Positions 1 to 7,787 are shown, counted from the stretch's first letter. The stretch: 13,926 nt of DNA from Caryophanales bacterium UBA1424 (GCA_002329705.1 DCUC01000052.1:6940-20865), one strand, 5' to 3'. The notes: generated by a model not told the origin, from the sequence alone. A program made the numbers and translations.

Positions 1-965
1 AGTGAACCAAGGGCGCGTTCATAGTCGCCATCGCCAGAATTAATGTCCGAATCGCCCTCCATATAGAAAAAGCTATCCGGAAGTTTGCTGCGTTCGATTT
101 CGATATCGCCGTGCAGAAAGAGACCGTTAATTGCCACAGGCGTGATGCCTTTGGAAGTCCGATATGCATCCCAGTGAGTGCCGACGTTGTTAAAATGCGA
201 TAAATCATCTTGTTTATAGACGTTATATCCATCGGCAACATTAAATTCAAAAGAAGTGGAAAATTTCGGATTGACGGCATATTCATCGCCAAAAGGACGA
301 ACGGTCAATCTATATGTGTTGCCGATCGCTTCTTCGCTGAAGTCATATGTCGATGCAAAATCATCGATGGTCACGACGCCATCCAGTTCGGCGCCAGTCA
401 AGGTGACCCATTCAGTTCCGCGCTTTTCCTCAACGACCGAGACGCTATGATAGGCGGTGACCTCCATCTCGATTCCATCGCCATCATAGGCGTAGATGTT
501 GGGAAAGAATTTAAACGGATTATCGTCACCGACGAAGTAGCCCTGTTCGCGATCCATAAACTCATTGCGTTTGTTGTCTACGTCCTTGGCTTCGATGTTG
601 GCGAGGTAAGTGGTGACAAAATCAGGAGCGGAGATATTGTCAATTTCATCGTATTCGACAACCGTATAGGTCCACACGACGCTTTCGGTCAAATACGTGA
701 TAGTTATTTCGGATTCGCCGAGCGTTGATGTATCAAGCGTTTCGGGATCGAATGATAAATCGCTTCCTTCAATGGTGACTGTCTTTTTTTCAAAAGTGGC
801 GGTCACGCTGATTTCGTCGAGTTCGACATTGGTATATTGAACGTATTCTTGTTTTAGTCCAGAAGCGACTTCGATGTCGAGCAAATCGCCGAGCTCTTCA
901 ATCGGCGGCTCACAGCCGGCGAGCGACATGGCGACTAACGGCAAAAGCAATAGACTCTTTTTCAT
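1..965 (-). CDS. Lipoprotein with Ig-like domain, 3' end outside the window
   Basis: This gene is truncated at the left edge; 321 codons are visible. I translated it by hand from ATG 963-965, which is preceded by an AAGAAAGGA Shine-Dalgarno. The N-terminus is a lipoprotein signal peptide: two lysines, a Leu-rich core, and a lipobox LAGC with the lipidated cysteine at residue 18. The mature protein should therefore sit on the outer face of the membrane. Residues about 35-105 resemble a bacterial Ig-like fold of the Big_3 type (alternating strands, ending in the pattern G-x-S-x-I-T-I-T-Y). The following 215 residues are acidic and rich in Tyr, Phe and Asp, and I do not recognise them. The last visible part (about 245-321) could begin a larger repeat or beta-helix domain, but that is a guess. 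It has its own promoter and follows the ABC operon on the same strand. Function unknown; a surface binding or adhesion role is inference only. Confidence 0.85.
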   Translation of the reverse strand, partial: MKKSLLLLPLVAMSLAGCEPPIEELGDLLDIEVASGLKQEYVQYTNVELDEISVTATFEKKTVTIEGSDLSFDPETLDTSTLGESEITITYLTESVVWTYTVVEYDEIDNISAPDFVTTYLANIEAKDVDNKRNEFMDREQGYFVGDDNPFKFFPNIYAYDGDGIEMEVTAYHSVSVVEEKRGTEWVTLTGAELDGVVTIDDFASTYDFSEEAIGNTYRLTVRPFGDEYAVNPKFSTSFEFNVADGYNVYKQDDLSHFNNVGTHWDAYRTSKGITPVAINGLFLHGDIEIERSKLPDSFFYMEGDSDINSGDGDYERALGS

Positions 966-1005
966 GGTTGTATCCTTTCTTGATATTTCCCCGTGAATAT
1001 TTCAA

Positions 1006-1023
1006 GCATGCCGGGCATGCCGG
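1006..1023. repeat. Tandem 9-bp repeat forming a GC-rich palindrome at the 5' end of the lipoprotein mRNA
   Basis: Two perfect adjacent copies of GCATGCCGG occur here. Because GCATGC is self-complementary, the two copies can also pair as a 6-bp hairpin with a 3-nt loop. The element lies just downstream of the predicted transcription start of the lipoprotein gene, so it would be the first structure of that mRNA. It is followed by no U-tract in either direction, so it does not look like an intrinsic terminator. A 5' stabilising hairpin or a protein-binding site are both possible. Confidence 0.6.
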
Positions 1024-1028
1024 AAATC

Positions 1029-1057
1029 ATTGTATCACTTAGTTCTAAAAAGATTAA
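1029..1057 (-). promoter_or_regulatory. Putative sigma-A promoter of the lipoprotein gene
   Basis: On the minus strand a TACAAT -10 box (1029-1034) is separated by exactly 17 bp from TTAATC (1052-1057), a weak -35 box. The -35 box overlaps the stop codon of the upstream gene. Predicted transcription starts near position 1022, about 57 bases before the ATG. This suggests the lipoprotein can be transcribed independently of the ABC operon, although read-through is possible because I see no terminator between them. Confidence 0.55.
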
Positions 1058-1515
1058 GCATCAGGAATTTTCGCCCGGAGTCGCACCTTGGCGGACTTAT
1101 TTGAATTGTCGTTGGCGCGAATCGTAAACGTCTCGGTTCCCTCATCGATGAAAAAGACGCGCCCGGTCGCGCTTTCGACGCGAGCAATAAAGCTATTCGG
1201 ATCAGTCGAAAAGCTGACGCTTTGGTTCGTGGCTTCAAAAGGCAGGACTTCGTAGATGATGTCGACCGTCAGACCCGGAGCATAGGCAAGCGTCAAAGGC
1301 GATCCGGGATTGTCCGGATTATCGATGCGATAGACATTTACTGACTCGTCAAAATAAGTGTCATAGTAGTCATCGCCGACACGAACGCCGCTGCAGATTA
1401 TCTCCGACACATAAATTGTCACGTTATACACCTCGGCGCGCTGAAAGAGGAGGCCGATGACGATGATGGCCACGAGGGAGAGGGCGCCGATTATCAAGAT
1501 GACTGATTTTTTCAT
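1054..1515 (-). CDS. Small membrane-anchored protein with a divergent Big_2-like domain
   Basis: This 153-residue protein begins with a short Lys-containing stretch and one hydrophobic segment (about residues 4-24) with no lipobox, so it is probably an N-terminal membrane anchor or uncleaved signal with the rest outside the cell. Residues about 70-150 match the pattern of bacterial Ig-like group 2 domains: a 'LP-x-x-A-T-N-x-x-V-x-F-S' strand, then 'G-R-V-x-F-I-D-E-G-T-x-T-F-T-I-R-A', then a K-S-A-K-V-R-L-R-A ending. The similarity is by eye, not by search. The ATG lies 2 nt after the TAA of the permease gene, without a clear separate Shine-Dalgarno, so translation is probably coupled. It is the last gene of the ABC operon, which suggests an extracytoplasmic accessory of that transporter (inference). 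Confidence 0.85.
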   Translation of the reverse strand: MKKSVILIIGALSLVAIIVIGLLFQRAEVYNVTIYVSEIICSGVRVGDDYYDTYFDESVNVYRIDNPDNPGSPLTLAYAPGLTVDIIYEVLPFEATNQSVSFSTDPNSFIARVESATGRVFFIDEGTETFTIRANDNSNKSAKVRLRAKIPDA

Positions 1516-1517
1516 AT

Positions 1518-3194
1518 TTAGCTGATCCGATCGTAATAATAAGCTTTGATCTTTTCAATATACATATAGACAGAGGCCCCAAAGAAGACAAAACCGATGA
1601 GGAGCATTTTCAGGAATGCATAATTAAACGACTGATCGGGCATAAATTGTTCTTCGACGAGAAAGCCGAGGGTGATTAAGGCGACTAAGAATGCGGTGAT
1701 GAAGGCAAAAATCGTCGCCTTGGTCTCGTTGGGATTACTCACTTGTTCGCCGGCGGTGGCATACTGCTCATTTTGCGGATTCATCAAATCGAGGAGGGCT
1801 GAGAACAAGATGTGGCCGACTTGAATAAAAATCAAGGCGATGGAAAGCAGGATGATGTTGCTTAAAACGTAATGCATGTGGGCGTTAAAAATATAAAGAG
1901 AAACGCACAATGAGACGATGGAAAGCACGATATTCGGCAAGAGTTTGGCGAGCAGAGGAAAGATGACGACGACCGGCTTTGTCCGCTTCATATAGGCGGT
2001 GCGGCCTTCCCTTGAATACATGGTGGCGACCACGCTGTTGGAAGCGAGCAAAGGCAGCATAATAATCAAGATATTAAAAGCCTGGACGGCGAACTGACCA
2101 TTCGGGTATAAATCCATCGAGGCGAAAATCCGATTAATCAGCAAAATAAACAAAGGAATCGAAATATACGTGGCGATGAAATTGGAGGTAAAGGTGCCGC
2201 TTCGAAAAATGAGGCGCAGCTCTTTAACGACAAATGATAAGAAGGCCGGCAGACGGCGATTCAGCAAGGCCTTGACCCGAAAGCGCTTCTCGTATTCAAA
2301 GCTTGCGCTGGTCATCTTGATAAAAAGAAAGCGGGCTACGAAATAAGCCGCCATAAACAATCCGGCCAGCACGCCGATTAAACTGATAAAGACGAGCCAG
2401 ACATCGAGATTCAGGTACGTGTATCGCATCGCGGCGTTATATTTGCCGACGACCATCAGCACGACATAATAAACGGGTTTGAAATAATCTTGGAAAAACA
2501 TCGTGACATCGGAGAGCAGAACTTTGATCGGACCCCAGTAGTTTAAGACGTTAATCTCCGACGGTATCAAAAGAATAATTCTGACGAGTAGATAGATGAA
2601 GCCCGCCAAAACGGCGATAAAAAATAGTATTTTTAGAACTCTGAAACGGTTGAAAAACCGCATGATAAAAAAGCCCGGTAGAGAGAGGACGACACCCAAG
2701 ACGACAGGAATCATCGACACCACAAAGAAAGAGAGAAAAACCCAGATATAGAAAAACCAATTGACGGGCGAGATCAAGCCGTAAGCCACAAATATCGGCA
2801 AGGTAAAAGTAAAATTTTTATATATCTCATAAAGATAAAAGACGATGATTTTAGAAAGGAAGATGCGATTCGCGGAAATCGGATAGGTGACGAGCACCTG
2901 ATTGTCTTCGGCCATGTATAGCGACTTGATGAGATCATTCGTGCTGGCGAAAGTCGAGATGACGAGAATGATTGTTAAGAGCATCGTCATAATCGAAGTC
3001 GGAATAAAGGGCGAATTATGAAAGATGCGCAAAAACGAGGAGACATAAAATAAGGCATAAGAGAGGCTGGCGACGATGATAAAGCGCAAGGCGAAAAAGA
3101 CAATTTTGCGTATCAATTGCGCCTTGTCTTTAATAAACCCGAGATCGAGTTTATCCTTCAACTGCATCATTATCAGCGTCTTGATGTCGTTCAT
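1518..3194 (-). CDS. ABC-2-like exporter permease
   Basis: A 558-residue, strongly hydrophobic protein with roughly twelve membrane segments (first at about 30-55, last at about 525-545). Features seen in large Bacilli ABC exporter permeases are present: a cytoplasmic N-terminal helix; a 'V-T-Y-P-I-S-x-x-R' motif after the second membrane segment (residues 102-110), which resembles the 'L-L-P-x-s' coupling motif of these permeases; 'Y-S-R-E-G-R-T-A-Y' near 393-401; and 'L-D-L-M-N-P-Q-N-E' near 468-476, which corresponds to the conserved 'D-L-x-x-P' segment. It carries no ATPase. Its start is 7 nt downstream of the stop of the ATPase fusion gene, so the two almost certainly form one transporter. 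The substrate cannot be read from the sequence. A membrane-protein, peptide or lipid exporter is more likely than an importer, since no binding-protein gene is adjacent. Confidence 0.88.
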   Translation of the reverse strand: MNDIKTLIMMQLKDKLDLGFIKDKAQLIRKIVFFALRFIIVASLSYALFYVSSFLRIFHNSPFIPTSIMTMLLTIILVISTFASTNDLIKSLYMAEDNQVLVTYPISANRIFLSKIIVFYLYEIYKNFTFTLPIFVAYGLISPVNWFFYIWVFLSFFVVSMIPVVLGVVLSLPGFFIMRFFNRFRVLKILFFIAVLAGFIYLLVRIILLIPSEINVLNYWGPIKVLLSDVTMFFQDYFKPVYYVVLMVVGKYNAAMRYTYLNLDVWLVFISLIGVLAGLFMAAYFVARFLFIKMTSASFEYEKRFRVKALLNRRLPAFLSFVVKELRLIFRSGTFTSNFIATYISIPLFILLINRIFASMDLYPNGQFAVQAFNILIIMLPLLASNSVVATMYSREGRTAYMKRTKPVVVIFPLLAKLLPNIVLSIVSLCVSLYIFNAHMHYVLSNIILLSIALIFIQVGHILFSALLDLMNPQNEQYATAGEQVSNPNETKATIFAFITAFLVALITLGFLVEEQFMPDQSFNYAFLKMLLIGFVFFGASVYMYIEKIKAYYYDRIS

Positions 3195-3201
3195 AAATTG
3201 C

Positions 3202-5415
3202 CTAGGCGATTTCCTTGGTGGCCTTTTGTTCAGGCGTTTCTTCGTGAATCGCCATCTTTAAGTAGTATTCTTCAAGCGTTCCTTGCTCGTGAACTTCATC
3301 GATCGTCAAAGGAGCGAAAAGATGGCCTTTTTTGATGACGGCGATTCTCTGACAGAGATTTTCGACGACATCGATGATGTGGCTCGAAAACATGACGATA
3401 TTGCCTTTGGCGGCGTGCTGTCTCATGCATTCTTTAACTTGATAAATGCTGTCGGGATCAAGGCCCGTGAGCGGTTCGTCGAGGAGCCATAATTTCGGCT
3501 CGTGGACGAGGGCGGCGATAATCGTCACCTTTTGCTTCATGCCGTGCGAAAAAGTTTTAATCTGATTGTCAAAAGCATCTTCAAGATGAAAGAGGCTCAC
3601 ATAGTGAGGAATGCGCATTTGCCGCTCCTCATAGGTGACGCCGTAAATATCGGCGATGTAGTTGACGTATTCGCGGGCGGTTAATTTTTCATATAGAGCA
3701 TAGTGATCGGGGACGTAGCCGATTAAACGCTTGGCCATGACCGGTTGCTTTTCGACATCGTATCCGCAGATGGAAATAGACCCTTCGGTAATCGTCTGAA
3801 TGCCGACGATCGATTTAATGGTGGTCGACTTGCCGGCGCCGTTGGGGCCGAGGAAGCCGAAAATCTCGCCGCCACTAACGACTAAAGAGGCGTCTTTTAC
3901 GGCAAAGTCTTTGTTCTTGCCGTAGCGTTTTGAAAAGTTTTTCAGCTCCAATTTTACTCCTGTATTTTCTTCCATGGGTTCATCGATCCCCCTTCCGTTC
4001 AAGGCTGCCAATAAGGCATATTTATCGAGTTTAATTTTTTTCTGGCGAAAGCGCAAATCACCGAGCGAATCGGCGATGCTGAAACCGAGGCTGTAAACAA
4101 ACCACATCGCAAAGGAAACACCGACATAGACGATTAAGAAAAGAGCTTGGTAGACAGGGTGAAATTCAAAGACGAGATCGCCGATGTTAAAGCTGATGGC
4201 GATGTTGAAGATGTTCTCGGCCCACCTCCCTAATTTATCAACGATAAAATCGCTGTTGATAAAGAAGAAATCGGTCGGCGAGTAATTGCTGAACCAGACA
4301 TTTAAAACCATGACCAGTAAAAAGTAGCCGGAAAAAGCGATCAGCGAATAATACATCTGCTTCATTTTCGGGCGCGGGAAAAGCTTCAGGGCGACGAGTA
4401 ATAAAGGCATGAAAAAAGCTAGAGAATGGTTATACCAAAACTGGATGATGACCCAGCTCGTCAAGTTCGTCGTTTCCGCATAGTTGGGCATCAGCATAGC
4501 CATCAGAGCCCCGAAGACATTGATGAAGTAGGTAAAATAGAAGAGCTTGTCGAGTTTGAAGATGAGCACTAAAGGAATGATGTACATCGCCGTGTTGCAC
4601 AAGTGAATCGGCCACGTCCACGGCGCAAAGAAGTTCTGATAGTAAAAAACGCGGGAGAAAGTAATCATCGTCACGACGCTTAAATAGATCATCGCCAAAC
4701 GGATGAGTTCGGGATCTTTCTTTTTTAAAGAAAAATATAGGACCAGCGGTATGATAACCGTCGCGTAGATAAAGAGGCGGTGAACAAAGGAGATATCGAT
4801 CACTTCGTAGCGGGCATTGGCGTTTCCAAACATGAGCTGCGGGCCATAAATGGGAAGCGATGCGACAAGGACGGGAACAAAGGCAATCAAGAGGGCAAGA
4901 ATCTCTTTTTTATCCAATTTTAAAGTGTGATCATCGCGCCAGACCAAAAATAGACCATAGGCGACAAGAGCGATTTCCACGGCGAACATCACACTTTGAA
5001 AAGATAAAGCCAAGGTTCCGCCGGTGTTACCGATCACTTGAAGAAAAACACTGTAATAAGAGAAGCCGAGATAAAGAACAAATCCCGGGGTCAGAACAAA
5101 TTTAATCAAGTTTGTCAGAATCCGCGCTTTAAAAAACGGATAGAGGATCAGGAAGACGACGAGCGTGAGTTCGAGCCAGATGCCGAAGTAGGCAAAGAAA
5201 TTAACGGCTGGAGAAAATGGTCCGGCGCCAAGACTTACGATATTGAGGATTTGATCATCATAGGATATGTAGCGGGTAAAAAAGACGGCGATGAGCACAA
5301 AAGCAAAGATTTTCTTGCCGAGCGAGAAATTCTTATTGCGAGCCAAAAAAGAAGTGGTCAAGGCACCTGCCGAGGCAGTTATTAAGGCGATGATAAGCGA
5401 CAAGTAATGTGTCAA
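3202..5415 (-). CDS. Fusion of TMEM164/YwaF-like multi-pass domain and ABC ATPase
   Basis: A single 737-residue frame. Residues 1-455 hold about 13 membrane segments. Within them, about 205-445 resembles the YwaF/TIGR02206 (TMEM164-type) family: 'W-P-I-H-L-C' with Cys273, then 'G-A-L-M-A-M-L-M-P', then 'F-W-Y-N-H' with His330. Residues 487-715 are an ABC ATPase: Walker A GPNGAGKS (523-530), signature FSHGMKQ (622-628), Walker B LWLLDEP (642-648, Glu647 catalytic) and H-loop His679. The Q-loop region reads YVPDHY and has no glutamine, as I recall for EcsA-type ATPases. The start is TTG at 5413-5415, preceded by AGGAAA (5421-5426); no ATG fits better. The permease follows after 7 nt. The ATPase should energise that permease. 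The membrane domain may act on lipids, since human TMEM164 was reported as a Cys-dependent acyltransferase (knowledge from memory; transfer to this protein is inference). Confidence 0.92.
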   Translation of the reverse strand: MTHYLSLIIALITASAGALTTSFLARNKNFSLGKKIFAFVLIAVFFTRYISYDDQILNIVSLGAGPFSPAVNFFAYFGIWLELTLVVFLILYPFFKARILTNLIKFVLTPGFVLYLGFSYYSVFLQVIGNTGGTLALSFQSVMFAVEIALVAYGLFLVWRDDHTLKLDKKEILALLIAFVPVLVASLPIYGPQLMFGNANARYEVIDISFVHRLFIYATVIIPLVLYFSLKKKDPELIRLAMIYLSVVTMITFSRVFYYQNFFAPWTWPIHLCNTAMYIIPLVLIFKLDKLFYFTYFINVFGALMAMLMPNYAETTNLTSWVIIQFWYNHSLAFFMPLLLVALKLFPRPKMKQMYYSLIAFSGYFLLVMVLNVWFSNYSPTDFFFINSDFIVDKLGRWAENIFNIAISFNIGDLVFEFHPVYQALFLIVYVGVSFAMWFVYSLGFSIADSLGDLRFRQKKIKLDKYALLAALNGRGIDEPMEENTGVKLELKNFSKRYGKNKDFAVKDASLVVSGGEIFGFLGPNGAGKSTTIKSIVGIQTITEGSISICGYDVEKQPVMAKRLIGYVPDHYALYEKLTAREYVNYIADIYGVTYEERQMRIPHYVSLFHLEDAFDNQIKTFSHGMKQKVTIIAALVHEPKLWLLDEPLTGLDPDSIYQVKECMRQHAAKGNIVMFSSHIIDVVENLCQRIAVIKKGHLFAPLTIDEVHEQGTLEEYYLKMAIHEETPEQKATKEIA

Positions 5416-5437
5416 TTTTATTTCCTGTTAGCCGCGT

Positions 5438-5459
5438 CCCGCAACCCGCGCAAGGCGGG
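5438..5459 (-). promoter_or_regulatory. GC-rich leader hairpin with two alternative pairings
   Basis: In the leader of the ABC operon mRNA the arm CCCGC (plus-strand GCGGG, 5455-5459) can pair with either of two GCGGG copies (plus-strand CCCGC at 5445-5449 and 5438-5442), giving a tight stem with a 5-nt loop or a looser one with a 12-nt loop. The structure lies between the predicted transcription start (about 5467) and the Shine-Dalgarno (5421-5426). It has no U-tract. It may influence translation or mRNA stability, but no known riboswitch class is recognised. Confidence 0.4.
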
Positions 5460-5473
5460 GCGAACTCGGTAGC

Positions 5474-5502
5474 ATTATAGCATTGAAGGTCTTATTTGTT
5501 AA
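5474..5502 (-). promoter_or_regulatory. Strong sigma-A promoter of the ABC/TMEM164 operon
   Basis: On the minus strand a consensus TATAAT -10 box (5474-5479) and TTAACA -35 box (5497-5502; 5 of 6 consensus bases) are spaced by exactly 17 bp. Transcription would start near 5467, about 50 bases before the TTG start codon. This is the best promoter match in the window and separates the ABC operon from the upstream rnhC-MBL pair. Confidence 0.8.
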
Positions 5503-5516
5503 TCATCTTAATGATT
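5501..5516. repeat. AT-rich perfect inverted repeat overlapping the -35 box
   Basis: AATCAT and ATGATT form perfect 6-bp arms around CTTA. The element begins inside the -35 box of the ABC operon promoter and ends 2 bp from the stop codon of the MBL gene. It has the position of an operator. It is too AT-rich to be a convincing terminator, although a short A/T run follows on the minus strand. Confidence 0.4.
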
Positions 5517-5518
5517 GC

Positions 5519-6853
5519 TCATAAACCGTGGCAAACGCGCGCCCACTCGCTGCTGAGTATATCGTTATAAATGTCTTCTATCGAACCATATGTCTGGCTG
5601 ACGGTGCCGTTAGTTGAGGTGCCGTAGTAAGACATTTTTAGCGGCGAACCCTCCATGTAAACTTTGTTTAAACCATCGGTGACAAAAGAAGTCGTGCCAT
5701 TAACGAAGTTTAAATATATTTTGGGAGCCACTCTCTTTTGCCCTTTAGTTAAAAAGCGCGATAAGGCTTGAAGATGGGGGTGTCCGGCGCAGGCACCGGT
5801 CTTTCCGCCATAAGAGGTGTCTGGTGAGGGGGCGCCGGCTGAAATGGTAACCAGTTTAGGTTCGAGGGTGTTGAGCAAGATATCATTATTAGCTTTTGAA
5901 GAGGAGTGGTGAGCGGCTTTCATCATCGTGACTTCATGAAAAATCTCGTTATTATCTCCATTAATGGCGACCAGATTAGTCTCGCCAAGTCCACCGGAAC
6001 CGCCATTATAACCATCCGCATTATCTTGTAAATCGCCGGAGAAGAAGAAAGTGAAATCGCGATAGGCGAGAATTCCGGCCAGCGAAGTGACATTGATGTC
6101 ATCGACGACGGGGCCGTCGTTATAGTTCTCCGTATAGTAACCGGTATCGAGCCAATCAATAAAAAGATCAGGCGTGATGTAGGTTCTTTTCTGACCGCCA
6201 TCAATTTCATTGACATTATCATAGATGCGGTGGTAGGCACTTCCTTTATCAGCATAGTAATCGCGAATGTCTTTTCGATAATTTTCGCCGCCGCCACTGT
6301 AGTATCCGTAGTCGACGATCATGCCGACCGAATCGATTGCGTCTTTCAGGGCTTGATAGCCGCCGTAATGGTCGCCGTGAGGATGGGTGAGAATGAGCAG
6401 ATCAAGATGGCCGTCATCGATATAAGTTTCATAAGTATTTTTTAACTCGGAATAATAACTCGTCTGGTCAGTATATTTATAATTGGATGGGTGACCAAAA
6501 TCCATGGCGATGGTCGCCTCTCCGGCTCTAAATAAATATGCGTCGCCATATTGAGATGGTTGTTCGAAAGTGAGAATTTCAAGATATTCTGCCGATGAAT
6601 TGGATAGCGGGTGAGCGGCGCTTCCAAGCGGCGCCAGTTCATCATAAAACGCAACTTCTTTTTCAGTTTTATCTAGTGCGTCGATGGCGACGCCGGTATC
6701 GGCCATCGTGCTGATTCTTTCTTCGTAAGAACCGCCGATGATATCGGAACCGAGACTAATACTGGATGATGTGTCAGAAGGTGAACTATCACGCGGTTCG
6801 CAGGCCGTCAGCAAGAGAGTGCTCAAGAGCACGAAAGGGAATACTCTTTTCAT
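5519..6853 (-). CDS. Secreted metallo-beta-lactamase-fold lipoprotein (ComEC-like hydrolase domain)
   Basis: A 444-residue protein with a lipoprotein signal peptide (lipobox LTAC, Cys18) and then a Ser/Asp-rich linker to about residue 40, so it should be anchored outside the membrane. Residues about 90-370 form a metallo-beta-lactamase fold: HxHxDH as HPHGDH (157-162), a metal-bridging Asp in FSGDL (Asp274), and the final His in KAAHHSSS (315-316). The order and the HH-S motif resemble the hydrolase domain of ComEC/Rec2 proteins, but the ComEC membrane domains are absent. It is probably a metal-dependent phosphodiesterase or nuclease acting on an extracellular substrate; the substrate is unknown. 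The ATG overlaps the rnhC stop as ATGA, with a poor Shine-Dalgarno, which indicates coupled translation and co-transcription with rnhC. Confidence 0.88.
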   Translation of the reverse strand: MKRVFPFVLLSTLLLTACEPRDSSPSDTSSSISLGSDIIGGSYEERISTMADTGVAIDALDKTEKEVAFYDELAPLGSAAHPLSNSSAEYLEILTFEQPSQYGDAYLFRAGEATIAMDFGHPSNYKYTDQTSYYSELKNTYETYIDDGHLDLLILTHPHGDHYGGYQALKDAIDSVGMIVDYGYYSGGGENYRKDIRDYYADKGSAYHRIYDNVNEIDGGQKRTYITPDLFIDWLDTGYYTENYNDGPVVDDINVTSLAGILAYRDFTFFFSGDLQDNADGYNGGSGGLGETNLVAINGDNNEIFHEVTMMKAAHHSSSKANNDILLNTLEPKLVTISAGAPSPDTSYGGKTGACAGHPHLQALSRFLTKGQKRVAPKIYLNFVNGTTSFVTDGLNKVYMEGSPLKMSYYGTSTNGTVSQTYGSIEDIYNDILSSEWARVCHGL

Positions 6854-7779
6854 TTTTCGGTCTCGTTTTTGGTGACGCGCTGGTAATTTTTAAAATCGGT
6901 CTTGGCGATTTTGCGTAATTCCTCAATGCCGTGCTTTTTTATAAAAGCAAGAGCGAACGAATCGACTTTTGAGGAAGCTCCGAAAGGGATGATGGCAGCA
7001 TATTTTTTGCTGAGTGCTTCCATCTTTTTCAAAAAGGAATAACGAGCGATGACACTGGCGAGAGCCACGGAGGGGTAGCGCGATTCGCCCTTCGTCTTAA
7101 AAGTGATGTCACGAACGATTTCTTTATCGCGGGCCGCATAGGAAAAATATCGGGTTTCGGATACAAATTTATCGACATAGACGTTCTTGACGTCGTGTTT
7201 CTTGATTAAATTAAGGAGAACGCGATTATGCAAGCGGGCTTTAATCTCGTTGATGTTGATGCCTCGCTTGATGAGCTCATTATATTTTTCGTTCGTGAGA
7301 CTCACTTGTGAATAAGAAAATTTTTTCAGTAACAGCGGGGTGATATTTTTTATGAAGTCATCGCTTATTTTTTTGGAATCAGCGACGCCGATCCTCTTGA
7401 GATAAGCAACATCCTGTTTCTTAACATAGGCAGCACAGACGCAGATAGGGCCGAGAAAGTCGCCGGTGCCGACTTCGTCGCTGCCAATCTGGTCATCGAT
7501 TTCAAACCATCCGAGCGTCTCGTCGTCTTCTTTTATATCCTCGGAAATGGTGATAGTTTTATCCCAGCGCCTCGCCTCATAAATGAAGCCTTCGCCCGAA
7601 AAAGTTATTTTAGTATCCTTGCCTTTGGTGTTTTGATAGGCCGTGATGACTACTTTCCCTTTTTTGGCGCGAAACAAAACATATTGACCAGCATCAAGAA
7701 TCTGGTCATTTCGGTAATATTCCCGTATTTTTTCAAGAAGTTCCTGATTAGCTTTCAGCGTGACGATGTTGTTGCCCAT
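6850..7779 (-). CDS. rnhC: Ribonuclease HIII
   Basis: This 309-residue protein has the size and layout of RNase HIII. An N-terminal TBP-like substrate-binding domain (about 1-90) precedes the RNase H fold. The signature GSDEVGTGDFLGP (99-111) supplies Asp101 and Glu102; Asp203 in YVDKF and Glu232 in GESRYPS complete the expected acidic quartet; ASVIARY (241-247) is also characteristic. The N-terminal domain and the GTGDFxGP form separate it from RNase HII (rnhB). It cleaves the RNA strand of RNA-DNA hybrids such as R-loops and primers. The start is ATG 7777-7779, for which I see no Shine-Dalgarno. It diverges from mutS2 and overlaps the downstream lipoprotein gene by 4 nt. Confidence 0.95.
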   Translation of the reverse strand: MGNNIVTLKANQELLEKIREYYRNDQILDAGQYVLFRAKKGKVVITAYQNTKGKDTKITFSGEGFIYEARRWDKTITISEDIKEDDETLGWFEIDDQIGSDEVGTGDFLGPICVCAAYVKKQDVAYLKRIGVADSKKISDDFIKNITPLLLKKFSYSQVSLTNEKYNELIKRGININEIKARLHNRVLLNLIKKHDVKNVYVDKFVSETRYFSYAARDKEIVRDITFKTKGESRYPSVALASVIARYSFLKKMEALSKKYAAIIPFGASSKVDSFALAFIKKHGIEELRKIAKTDFKNYQRVTKNETEK

Positions 7780-7787
7780 AAATGCCG

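Noticed and set aside
210-728. 172-codon plus-strand open frame
   Set aside because: It is the antisense shadow of the lipoprotein gene, with no ribosome-binding site and no domain.
5038-5385. 115-codon plus-strand open frame
   Set aside because: It is antisense to the membrane part of the ABC fusion; the charged composition mirrors hydrophobic codons on the other strand.
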